Below, one piece after another: positions 1 to 5,137 of a stretch of 5,418 bases of DNA. The notes beneath the pieces are model-generated. The model had not been told where the DNA came from and ran no database searches. It saw only the letters and a program-made list of their open reading frames with translations. Numbering within the stretch: position 1 is the stretch's first letter; every line of letters begins with the position of its first letter. This DNA comes from Candidatus Bipolaricaulota bacterium (lineage in GTDB: Bacteria > Bipolaricaulota > Bipolaricaulia > UBA7950 > UBA9294): assembly GCA_021163015.1 (NCBI GenBank), contig JAGGXO010000146.1, positions 1 to 5,418 on the forward strand, in the 5' to 3' direction. Both the position numbers and the translations under genes were made by a program.

Positions 1-2
1 CG

Positions 3-659
3 CAGATTCCGATCGCCCTCATCACCAATTCTTCCCTACTTACTCGCGCAGACGTATTCGACGCCGCGGCGAGCTGTGATCTTGTCCTGCCGACGCTCGA
101 CGCCGGCGATCAGAACACGTTTGTTCGCATCAACCGCCCGGCGTACGGGTTTGACATCGACGCAATTGCGGATGCAATTGCAAAGCTCGCGCGCGTGGTG
201 CCGATCTGGCTAGAGGTGATGCTCCTCGAATCGGAGAAGTATGGATCAAACGTGACGGAAGAGGCGATCGCTGGGATCGTCGAGAAGATCCGCATGATCC
301 GACCACACGAGGTGAACCTGAATACCTGCGTGCGTCCGCCAGAGGAACCTGTCAATCCCATTCCGGAAGGGAAGTTGGATGAGATCCGTATTCGCATGGA
401 GGAGGCCCTTCCAGGAGTCACGATCGCCGTTGTGCCGAAACGGACGAAATCGCAGTCTAAGCTTCTACGTGAGGAGGAGATCTCTGCCGAGATCCTACGC
501 ATCCTCGCAGTGCGTCCGTGCACTACGGCCGACCTCACCGATTCGTTGGGGATCAACCCAGCGGAAGTCGGGAAGTACTTAGCGCGGCTCGCCGAATCCG
601 ACAAGATAGCACGGCGCGTGCACAAAGGGAGGCTCTACTACGCAACAAACAAGAATTAG
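3..659 (+). CDS. Radical SAM protein, COG0731-like, C-terminal part (5' end outside window)
   Basis: The frame is open from base 3 and ends in TAG at 657-659, giving 218 residues without a start codon. The N-terminal half, which should carry the CxxxCxxC iron-sulfur motif, lies upstream and cannot be seen. Visible barrel segments are typical of the family related to wyosine-tRNA radical SAM enzymes: ITNSSLL near residue 7, DLVLPTLDAGDQNTFVRINR at about 28-47, WLEVMLLE at about 71-78, and VNLNTCVRPPEEP at about 107-119. After a linker, roughly residues 160-215 (AEILRILAVRP through GRLYYAT) look like a winged-helix domain, with a recognition helix around NPAEVGKYLARL. The family fold (SAM cleavage by a 4Fe-4S cluster) is established; the substrate is unknown. 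The fused winged helix suggests nucleic-acid contact or regulation, which is inference. It is convergent with the MFS gene. Confidence 0.85.
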   Translation, partial: QIPIALITNSSLLTRADVFDAAASCDLVLPTLDAGDQNTFVRINRPAYGFDIDAIADAIAKLARVVPIWLEVMLLESEKYGSNVTEEAIAGIVEKIRMIRPHEVNLNTCVRPPEEPVNPIPEGKLDEIRIRMEEALPGVTIAVVPKRTKSQSKLLREEEISAEILRILAVRPCTTADLTDSLGINPAEVGKYLARLAESDKIARRVHKGRLYYATNKN

Positions 660-895
660 GCCGTCGGGCTACGTGCATCTACAGCAAGCGATCGCTCATG
701 TTGAGGCTCTTCCACAGTCCATAAGGGGCGCGTTGTTAGGGCCCGAAGACAACAGCACAACCAAATCCCTGTTTATTCAAGACACTGAGCATGATTACTC
801 AATACCTTGAGTACTCCAAGATCCGGCTTCGGAAGTGCTGTCAGAATAGACGCTACGAAAATGATAGATCGATGAACGAGCGCAACGCCGCCTTC
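660..895. other. Convergent intergenic spacer without a recognised gene
   Basis: These 236 bases separate the 3' ends of the radical SAM gene (+) and the MFS gene (-). I find no tRNA, no coding remnant that I recognise, and no hairpin followed by a T-run. The only structures are the 7-bp hairpin at 796-813 and a 10-base palindrome AGCGATCGCT at 687-696. An ATG-initiated frame starting at 791 runs through the spacer into the MFS gene, but it is antisense to that gene and reads as a low-complexity charged peptide. Confidence 0.6.
796..813. repeat. Short perfect hairpin between convergent genes
   Basis: TACTCAA (796-802) and TTGAGTA (807-813) are perfect 7-bp inverted arms around the loop TACC. 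The position, roughly 85 bases beyond the MFS stop and 135 beyond the radical SAM stop, would suit a bidirectional terminator. However, neither strand has a T-run after the stem and the stem is AT-rich, so intrinsic termination is doubtful. It could be a chance dyad. Confidence 0.3.
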
Positions 896-2143
896 TTAAT
901 CAGATGCCCTTATGTCAACCCGAGCAAAGAAGATGTAAGTGAGGGAAGCTCCAACGACGTAAGCAATACACGTAATCAAGAAAAGCGGCGAGAAACCAAT
1001 TGTCTCCTGCAAGTGCCCACTTATCCAATTGCTCAGGGCAAAGCTTCCACTCCAGCTCATGGTGAGAAGCCCGTTCACCGCAGCGCGGCGGCGCGGAGCA
1101 ATTTTCTCCATCGCAAATGCCGAGTAAAGCGGGCCTCCCATGTTCATCAGCGCCGCGCGCGAGAGAAATCCGATGGCAGCGACCGTGAGGAAATTCGAGC
1201 ATCCAAGCAGAAGAAGAAACGGAATCGAAGCGAGTTGCGTCGCTGCAACCGCACGGATCTTTCCCCATCTTGCGGCGAGGAGCGGACCAGTGAGGGTGGC
1301 AATGCCAATCGCTATCGACTGACCGGCAAAGAGCGTTCCGAGGAGGCCATCCGATACGGCGAACGTCTGTTTGAAGAAGATGTTGAAGTACGGAACAAGG
1401 AGTCCCGCGCCAAGGCCAATCACGATCTCAGGCACGAGGAGCTTGGCAGTCAACCCCGGTTCCGAGAACGCTTCCCTGAGATGAACCGGCTCGGAATGTC
1501 CTTCCCGTTTGGATTTGTGCAAGAAGAAGAGCGGTATGAATGCCACTGCCATCAATCCGGCACTCACAAGCAGGGTTGCTCGATAGGGAACGGCCCCTCC
1601 CGCAGGAATGCGGAGGAAGTGAGCAAAGAGGGCGGGGAGACTCCCACCGATGAGAAATCCGAAGAAACCGGAGAAGGTGTTCATCGAGAACTGCACACTA
1701 AATAGGTGCGTCCTCCCCTCCTCAAGGCTGTTCTCCATCATGAACGGCGCCCCCATCACCCAGATAAGAGAGTTTCCCAACCCGCTCACCACGCTGAATA
1801 CAATCAGGCCGGAAGATGAGCTCGACAGGGCAATCCCCACGATAGAGGCGATTGTGAGGAACGTTCCAATGAGGAGGCCGCGTTTGTACCCGATCCTGTC
1901 GCCGAGGAGCCCAGCCGGAAGCGCGAACAGGAGGTTCATGGCCATCGGGAGGGCAACCAGAATCCCCAGGAAAGACGAGCTCTTCCCGAGGGAGACTACG
2001 TAGAGATTGAAGAACAGGGAGTAGACGGCGATGCTGAAACCACTGGCAAATGAGAACAGGATATACAGACGCGCGTTGCGCCCAAAGGAATGCAGAGTTG
2101 AGAGGTAATCATGGATGAGGTGCACAAGCAAGTTATATCCCAT
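896..2143 (-). CDS. MFS (major facilitator superfamily) transporter, substrate unknown
   Basis: This 415-residue protein has the hydrophobic pattern of a 12-helix MFS carrier in the cytoplasmic membrane. Helix 1 starts near residue 26. The loop between helices 2 and 3 carries the signature motif A, GLLGDRIGYKR at 78-88, and a second, weaker copy lies between helices 8 and 9 (GPLLAARWGKIR, 286-297), as expected from the internal duplication. A charged cytoplasmic loop at about 209-233 (HKSKREG onward) separates the two six-helix halves. The segment RAALMNMGGPLYSAFAMEKI (329-348) resembles that of many uncharacterised prokaryotic MFS proteins with drug-exporter-like annotations. The substrate cannot be read from sequence. 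The start at the ATG (2143-2141) is tentative because no proper SD lies before it; the frame stays open for at least 14 codons upstream, and GTG at codon 7 is an alternative. It appears monocistronic, with an unrelated VOC remnant upstream on the same strand. Confidence 0.9.
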   Translation of the reverse strand: MGYNLLVHLIHDYLSTLHSFGRNARLYILFSFASGFSIAVYSLFFNLYVVSLGKSSSFLGILVALPMAMNLLFALPAGLLGDRIGYKRGLLIGTFLTIASIVGIALSSSSSGLIVFSVVSGLGNSLIWVMGAPFMMENSLEEGRTHLFSVQFSMNTFSGFFGFLIGGSLPALFAHFLRIPAGGAVPYRATLLVSAGLMAVAFIPLFFLHKSKREGHSEPVHLREAFSEPGLTAKLLVPEIVIGLGAGLLVPYFNIFFKQTFAVSDGLLGTLFAGQSIAIGIATLTGPLLAARWGKIRAVAATQLASIPFLLLLGCSNFLTVAAIGFLSRAALMNMGGPLYSAFAMEKIAPRRRAAVNGLLTMSWSGSFALSNWISGHLQETIGFSPLFLITCIAYVVGASLTYIFFARVDIRASD

Positions 2144-2210
2144 CCCCGGATATCGCGCAAAGACGTTGAGTGCTGAGCTATGACTCCGAGAACCAAGAGG
2201 GTGATCCGGG

Positions 2211-2257
2211 AGATACCAAACTGCTCAGGAAGTGAGTCCTCCGGCCTATTGGTATCT
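2211..2257. repeat. Perfect 9-bp inverted repeat upstream of the MFS gene
   Basis: AGATACCAA (2211-2219) is matched by TTGGTATCT (2249-2257), a perfect 9-bp inverted pair around a 29-base loop. The loop holds a smaller CTCA/TGAG dyad (minus-strand reading). It lies 12 bases beyond the stop of the VOC remnant and about 70 bases before the MFS start, both on the minus strand. It could be a read-through terminator of the former VOC gene, an operator of the MFS gene, or chance: roughly one such pair is expected at random in a window of this size. No T-run follows it. Confidence 0.3.
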
Positions 2258-2269
2258 ACACGATTAGGG

Positions 2270-2392
2270 TCAAGCCTCTGCCATCTCCACGTGGGTGATC
2301 GCGCACAGCACCGCGCCCTGCGGGTCCTGTAACGTGCAGAACCACCCGACGTTCGGGATATCCCTTGATGGGAGAGCGGGATCTGATGTATG
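2270..2392 (-). pseudogene. C-terminal remnant of a VOC (glyoxalase/bleomycin-resistance fold) protein
   Basis: On the minus strand a frame ends with TGA at 2272-2270. It reads, near its end, DIPNVGWFCTLQDPQGAVLC, followed by AITHVEMAEA and the stop. This strongly resembles the last strand pair of VOC-superfamily proteins (typically a P-x-x-DIP-x-VGWF-x-x-x-QDP-x-G pattern), where the final beta strands close the metal-binding module. Only about 30-35 residues match. An in-frame TAG at 2395-2393 closes the frame upstream, there is no start codon or SD, and the N-terminal 80-100 residues of a normal VOC domain are missing. The bases where they should be belong to the divergent membrane-protein gene. 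I read it as a truncated gene left by a deletion or rearrangement. The family match is by memory of the motif, not by search. Confidence 0.6.
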
Positions 2393-2398
2393 CTAACC

Positions 2399-2405
2399 AA
2401 GGGTG
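2399..2405 (+). promoter_or_regulatory. SD site choosing the ATG at 2414
   Basis: AAGGGTG ends 8 bases before ATG 2414 and supports that start over the in-frame ATG at 2390, which has no SD. A possible promoter lies just upstream (TTGATG 2365-2370, 18 bases, TATGCT 2389-2394). If used, it would leave a leader so short that part of the SD could be lost, so that promoter is uncertain. Confidence 0.5.
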
Positions 2406-2413
2406 ATTCACAG

Positions 2414-2788
2414 ATGGCAAAACCAACAAAGGGACAGATAGAGCGGTTTACATGGGCAGTCCTACTCCTCCTCTTCGGGGTCTTCCTCCTGATCAACCGT
2501 CAGGGAATCGACTGGATCGGCTTCTTGATTGCGGCCGGTCTCCTCATCGCTGCAGCCCTCTACAAGCAATCAAGTGGTTTGGGAACAGACGTCCTCGGGC
2601 TGATCTTCGGGATTGTCCTTGCTGCGCTGGGCGTGGGAAAGCACTATGCAGTCGACATACCGTGGATCGCGATCGCGGCGATTGCGGTCGGAGTCATGCT
2701 CTTATTTGAGGTATTCAGAAAAGGAAAGAGAAAGCAAGAAACCACCGATTCAGTGATCAACCTGAATCCTCCAAAGCCCAAAGAATGA
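2414..2788 (+). CDS. Small four-helix membrane protein of unknown function
   Basis: The protein has 124 residues from ATG 2414. A short basic N-terminus (MAKPTKGQIERF) leads into four predicted membrane helices: about 12-28 (FTWAVLLLLFGVFLLIN), 34-50 (WIGFLIAAGLLIAAALY), 60-75 (VLGLIFGIVLAALGVG) and 83-101 (IPWIAIAAIAVGVMLLFEVF). A hydrophilic, lysine-rich tail (about 102-124) ends in NPPKPKE. The positive-inside rule would put both ends in the cytoplasm. The spacing of helices and the RQGID turn after helix 1 recall small LiaI/LiaF-like membrane domains, but the similarity is loose and I do not assign a family. It is divergent from the VOC remnant and MFS gene. 236 bases separate it from yggS, so it is probably its own transcription unit. 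Confidence 0.75.
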   Translation: MAKPTKGQIERFTWAVLLLLFGVFLLINRQGIDWIGFLIAAGLLIAAALYKQSSGLGTDVLGLIFGIVLAALGVGKHYAVDIPWIAIAAIAVGVMLLFEVFRKGKRKQETTDSVINLNPPKPKE

Positions 2789-2910
2789 TCCTCCAGTTCC
2801 ACCAGGTTTCTCTAGTGTCTCTGAGCACATGCGGATACTAAACTCCAGACTTACCCAGTCCGCACTCTACCCAATCGCAACACTAATCCTTTTCATAAGG
2901 AAGAAAGTAG

Positions 2911-2935
2911 CGTCATATCGATGTACAATGTGACG
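2911..2935. repeat. Imperfect palindrome overlapping a -10-like hexamer upstream of yggS
   Basis: CGTCATAT (2911-2918) and ATGTGACG (2928-2935) are inverted at 7 of 8 positions, the eighth being a G-U wobble if transcribed, around a 9-base centre. The centre and right arm contain TACAAT (2924-2929), five of six bases of a bacterial -10 box, though no good -35 box sits 16-18 bases upstream. It could be a repressor operator over a promoter, or the first hairpin of a structured leader. Confidence 0.35.
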
Positions 2936-2946
2936 GCACCGCTCTT

Positions 2947-2968
2947 CTGCTAGCCTTGCTGGTAGCAG
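2947..2968 (+). repeat. Hairpin in the yggS leader
   Basis: CTGCTA (2947-2952) pairs with TAGCAG (2963-2968). After one bulged G (2953), CC (2954-2955) pairs with GG (2961-2962) around the loop TTGCT, giving an 8-bp stem. No T-run follows, so it is not a standard terminator of the upstream membrane-protein gene. A further weak stem follows (GCGAT 2973-2977 with ATCGC 2995-2999). Confidence 0.4.
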
Positions 2969-3014
2969 TATAGCGATCGAGACGAGATTACAAAATCGCG
3001 TCCAAGATGTTAAG

Positions 3015-3020
3015 AAGGTG
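3015..3020 (+). promoter_or_regulatory. SD site choosing the yggS start at 3025
   Basis: AAGGTG lies 4 bases before ATG 3025 (about 6 from the GG). The in-frame ATG at 3007 has no SD before it and would add six residues (MLRRCN) that fit no family pattern, so 3025 is preferred. Confidence 0.6.
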
Positions 3021-3024
3021 TAAC

Positions 3025-3684
3025 ATGATCGAAGACAACGTGAAGCAAATCCTTGCCAAACTGCCGCCAGGAGTCACACTCGTCGCTGCAGCAAAGACAC
3101 GCACCCCTGATGAAATCCTGCGTGCAATCGCCGCCGGAATCACGGTAATTGGGGAGAATTACATCCAGGAAGCGCGAGAAGCATTCGCCGCCATCGGCAA
3201 GAAGGCAGCATGGCACTTCATCGGCCGCCTGCAGAAGAACAAGGTGAAACGCGCCGTCGAGATATTCGACATGATCGAAACAGTCGACTCTATGAGGCTA
3301 GCAGAGAGAATAAACCGTTCTTGTGCAGCGCTGGGGCGCACCATGCCGGTATTAATTGAGATAAACTCCGGGCGCGAGCCACAGAAGGCGGGCGTGTTGC
3401 CGGAAGAAGCAGAAGATCTGCTGCGGGAGATGTCCACCCTTGAGCACATCAGCGTGCGCGGATTGATGACGATGGGACCCCGCTTCGGCGACCCGGAGGA
3501 GGCGCGTCCCTACTTCAAGAGGACCAAGGATCTCTTTGACCAATTAGGTAAAGAGAAGCTGGCAAATGCCGAGATGCGGGTCCTGTCCATGGGGATGAGC
3601 AACACGTACAATACCGCAATCGAAGAGGGAGCAAATATGGTACGCATCGGCACAAGGATCTTTGGCGAAAGGGAGAAGAAATGA
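3025..3684 (+). CDS. yggS: YggS/PLPBP-family pyridoxal 5'-phosphate homeostasis protein
   Basis: A 219-residue cytosolic protein, close to the family's usual 220-235. It is a single TIM-barrel domain related to the N-terminal part of alanine racemase; members bind PLP and buffer vitamin B6 and amino-acid pools but show no clear catalysis. The PLP-binding lysine is K24 in VAAAKTRTPDEI. Other family signatures follow in order: GENYIQEA (about 45-52), WHFIGRLQKNK (about 66-76), the VDSMRLAERI segment, PVLIEIN (about 110-116), SVRGLMTMGP (about 146-155), and the phosphate-binding end MGMSNTYNTAIEEGANMVRI followed by GTRIFGER. The common MGMSxD motif has N in place of D here. It heads the operon; its stop overlaps the mrp start (ATGA, 3681-3684), implying translational coupling. 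The leader upstream contains several hairpins. Family assignment is firm. Confidence 0.95.
   Translation: MIEDNVKQILAKLPPGVTLVAAAKTRTPDEILRAIAAGITVIGENYIQEAREAFAAIGKKAAWHFIGRLQKNKVKRAVEIFDMIETVDSMRLAERINRSCAALGRTMPVLIEINSGREPQKAGVLPEEAEDLLREMSTLEHISVRGLMTMGPRFGDPEEARPYFKRTKDLFDQLGKEKLANAEMRVLSMGMSNTYNTAIEEGANMVRIGTRIFGEREKK
3671..3675 (+). promoter_or_regulatory. SD site for mrp inside the end of yggS
   Basis: GGGAG lies 5 bases before ATG 3681, inside the last yggS codons. It supports this start and allows independent ribosome entry as well as coupling through the ATGA overlap. Confidence 0.6.
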
Positions 3685-4499
3685 GCGACAACAAACAGCA
3701 ACCGACGGTGCACGCGCAGAACCCGACCCAGGGGATCGAGAATGCGATGAAGCGGATCAAGCACCGTCTGGTCGTGTTCAGCGGCAAGGGCGGAGTAGGA
3801 AAGACGACAGTAGCCGTCAACCTGGCGTATGCATTCGCTGGGAGCGGGCTGCGCGTTGGCCTCCTCGACGCGGACATCACCGGACCGAATGTCCCCCAGA
3901 TGACGGGCCTCACTGGCGGTCTTGGAACTGAACATGGAATGATTGTCCCCAGCGATGTCAATGGAATAAAGATCATCTCCATCGCCTCGATGGTCGAGGG
4001 AGGGACACCGATCATCTGGCGCGGACCACTGCGCTCGAAGGTGATCGATCAATTCCTCGGCGAGGCGGACTGGGGCGATCTCGACATCTTGATCGCCGAC
4101 CTCCCACCCGGCACGGGAGACGAAGTTCTGACGATCGCCCAGCACACGTCACCGGAGATGGCGATTGTCGTTACGACGCCGCAAGAGGTCGCCCTAATCG
4201 ACGCGAGACGAGCGGCAAACATGGCAAAGAAGCTGGAGATCAAGAACATCGGGATCGTGGAAAACATGTCCGGCCTGATCTGCCCACACTGCGGAGAACG
4301 GATTGACCTGTTCGGCTGGGGCGGAGGGGAGGAAGAGGCGAAGAAGCTCGACGTGCTCTTCCTGGGCAAAGTACCGATCGATCCGCAGGCACGCGCCGAG
4401 GCGGACAACGGGCGACCGATCGTGCTGCAGGCGCCGGAATCGCCGATATCGCAAGCGTTCATCGCCATGGCGACCAAGATTCGCGAGACACTGCAATGA
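3681..4499 (+). CDS. mrp: Mrp/NBP35-family P-loop ATPase, Fe-S cluster carrier
   Basis: This 272-residue cytosolic protein belongs to the Mrp/NBP35 (ApbC) branch of the MinD/ParA P-loop ATPases, which bind and hand over 4Fe-4S clusters. The deviant Walker A is SGKGGVGKTT at 34-43. The switch region DADITGPNVPQMTGL follows at 63-77, then the family signature WRGPLRSKVIDQFL at 113-126 and Walker B with the following loop DILIADLPPGTGDEVLTIAQ at 135-154. The cluster-binding CxxC pair is C201/C204 in MSGLICPHCGERIDLFGWGG, which bridges two subunits in known homologues. The N-terminal DUF59/MIP18 domain of many bacterial Mrp proteins is absent; only about 30 residues precede the P-loop, as in many archaeal and deep-branching forms. 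It overlaps yggS by 4 bases at its start and the phosphodiesterase by 4 bases at its end. Confidence 0.95.
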   Translation: MSDNKQQPTVHAQNPTQGIENAMKRIKHRLVVFSGKGGVGKTTVAVNLAYAFAGSGLRVGLLDADITGPNVPQMTGLTGGLGTEHGMIVPSDVNGIKIISIASMVEGGTPIIWRGPLRSKVIDQFLGEADWGDLDILIADLPPGTGDEVLTIAQHTSPEMAIVVTTPQEVALIDARRAANMAKKLEIKNIGIVENMSGLICPHCGERIDLFGWGGGEEEAKKLDVLFLGKVPIDPQARAEADNGRPIVLQAPESPISQAFIAMATKIRETLQ

Positions 4500-4978
4500 A
4501 AATCGGGATCATTTCAGACACGCACGACAACATGCCAAAGATCGCCGCTGCCGTGCGCCTGTTCAACGAAGAACACGTCGATCTGGTCGTGCACGCCGGT
4601 GACTTCATCTCGCCGATCACTGCCGATCACTTCGCTGCTCTTAATGCACCATTAATCGGCGTGTTCGGGAACAACGATGGTGAGCGACTCTATCTGACAA
4701 AACGATTCGAGAAGATCGGCGTGATCTACCCCGACCACCACGAGTTTGAATTCGCCGGCAGGCGCGGAGTAGTGATGCACGAGCCGAAGTTCATAGACGC
4801 GCTCGTGAAGAGCGAGGCCTATGATCTGGTCATCTACGGCCACACACACGAGATCGACATCAGAGAAGGAAAGACGCTCGTCATCAATCCGGGCGAGGCG
4901 TGCGGCTGGATCAGCGGGAGAGCGACCGTGGTCATCCTCGACACGAACACTATGATCCCACAAGTGATCGACATCTAA
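4496..4978 (+). CDS. MJ0936/YfcE-type metallophosphoesterase
   Basis: 160 residues, the full length of this small calcineurin-like family of metal-dependent phosphodiesterases. The metal-site motifs are present in order: DTH (D8, H10), GD (G35-D36), GNND (58-61), H95, and GHTH (115-118). The C-terminal NPGEACGWISGRAT segment (about 138-151) is typical of the archaeal MJ0936 type, which hydrolyses phosphodiesters; the cellular substrate is unknown. One oddity: where the relatives I recall have an HGH motif after the sixth strand, this protein has MHEP (94-97), so H95 is kept but the following Gly and second His are replaced by Glu and Pro. The start ATG overlaps the mrp stop (ATGA), and only a weak SD precedes it, so translation is probably coupled. 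The TAA ends at 4978. It is likely the last gene of the operon. Confidence 0.9.
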   Translation: MKIGIISDTHDNMPKIAAAVRLFNEEHVDLVVHAGDFISPITADHFAALNAPLIGVFGNNDGERLYLTKRFEKIGVIYPDHHEFEFAGRRGVVMHEPKFIDALVKSEAYDLVIYGHTHEIDIREGKTLVINPGEACGWISGRATVVILDTNTMIPQVIDI

Positions 4979-5137
4979 ACGTCCCTAAGGAGATTAGGAA
5001 GCCAGGAACACGGCTTGTTGTTGAACTTCGCAAAGACAACCTTGGGGGTCAAGAGAGCAATATGCCAAGGCCAAAGCAAACCTCATGGCTTCCTGCCCTC
5101 CCAAAAAGCAATAGCAAGAGAGTGTGAGGAGGAAGAG
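4979..5137 (+). promoter_or_regulatory. Spacer with long-range pairing, possible switch-like leader of the MBL-fold gene
   Basis: This spacer carries a perfect 9-bp inverted pair, AGGAAGCCA (4996-5004) with TGGCTTCCT (5086-5094). It encloses a 6-bp stem CCTTGG (5040-5045) with CCAAGG (5065-5070) and a weaker GTTG/CAAC stem (GTTG 5017-5020 or 5020-5023 with CAAC 5037-5040; in part exclusive with the 6-bp stem). The 3' arm CTTCCT (5089-5094) can pair instead with AGGAAG (5130-5135), which overlaps the SD of the next gene. CCTCC (5097-5101) is complementary to the GGAGG core (5128-5132). A small hairpin CCTAA/TTAGG (4984-4998) competes with the 5' arm. I recognise no known riboswitch class and no clear promoter. 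A regulatory role is inferred from pairing logic only. Confidence 0.35.
5126..5132 (+). promoter_or_regulatory. Strong SD site of the MBL-fold gene
   Basis: GAGGAGG ends 5 bases before ATG 5138, the best SD in the window. It fixes the start even though the frame is open upstream through the spacer. Confidence 0.7.

Noticed and set aside
110..625. A 171-codon minus-strand frame opposite the radical SAM gene
   Set aside because: Serine- and arginine-rich antisense shadow without motifs; the plus-strand frame shows family signatures throughout.
791..1705. A 304-codon open frame on the plus strand opposite the MFS gene
   Set aside because: Its translation is rich in Arg, Glu, Ser and His without any domain, as expected for the antisense of a membrane-protein gene; the minus-strand MFS frame has clear helices and motif A.
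1996..2496. A 166-codon minus-strand frame spanning the MFS start, the VOC remnant and the membrane-protein start
   Set aside because: It runs in a different frame from both the MFS protein and the VOC-like peptide, and its sequence is arginine- and serine-rich without a domain.
3007..3024. Upstream ATG 3007 as yggS start
   Set aside because: No SD precedes it, whereas AAGGTG is well placed for ATG 3025.
3510..4145. Long minus-strand frames opposite yggS and mrp
   Set aside because: They overlap firmly identified genes completely and show no recognisable domain or SD.
4900..5127. A 75-codon plus-strand frame across the phosphodiesterase end and the following spacer
   Set aside because: Its first third is out of frame with the phosphodiesterase; the rest resembles nothing I know. 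All three plus-strand frames have few stops here, so openness is not informative.
5003..5137. Upstream in-frame extension of the MBL-fold protein
   Set aside because: The frame is open, but the very strong SD and correct spacing favour ATG 5138, and the extension has no family match or good start codon.
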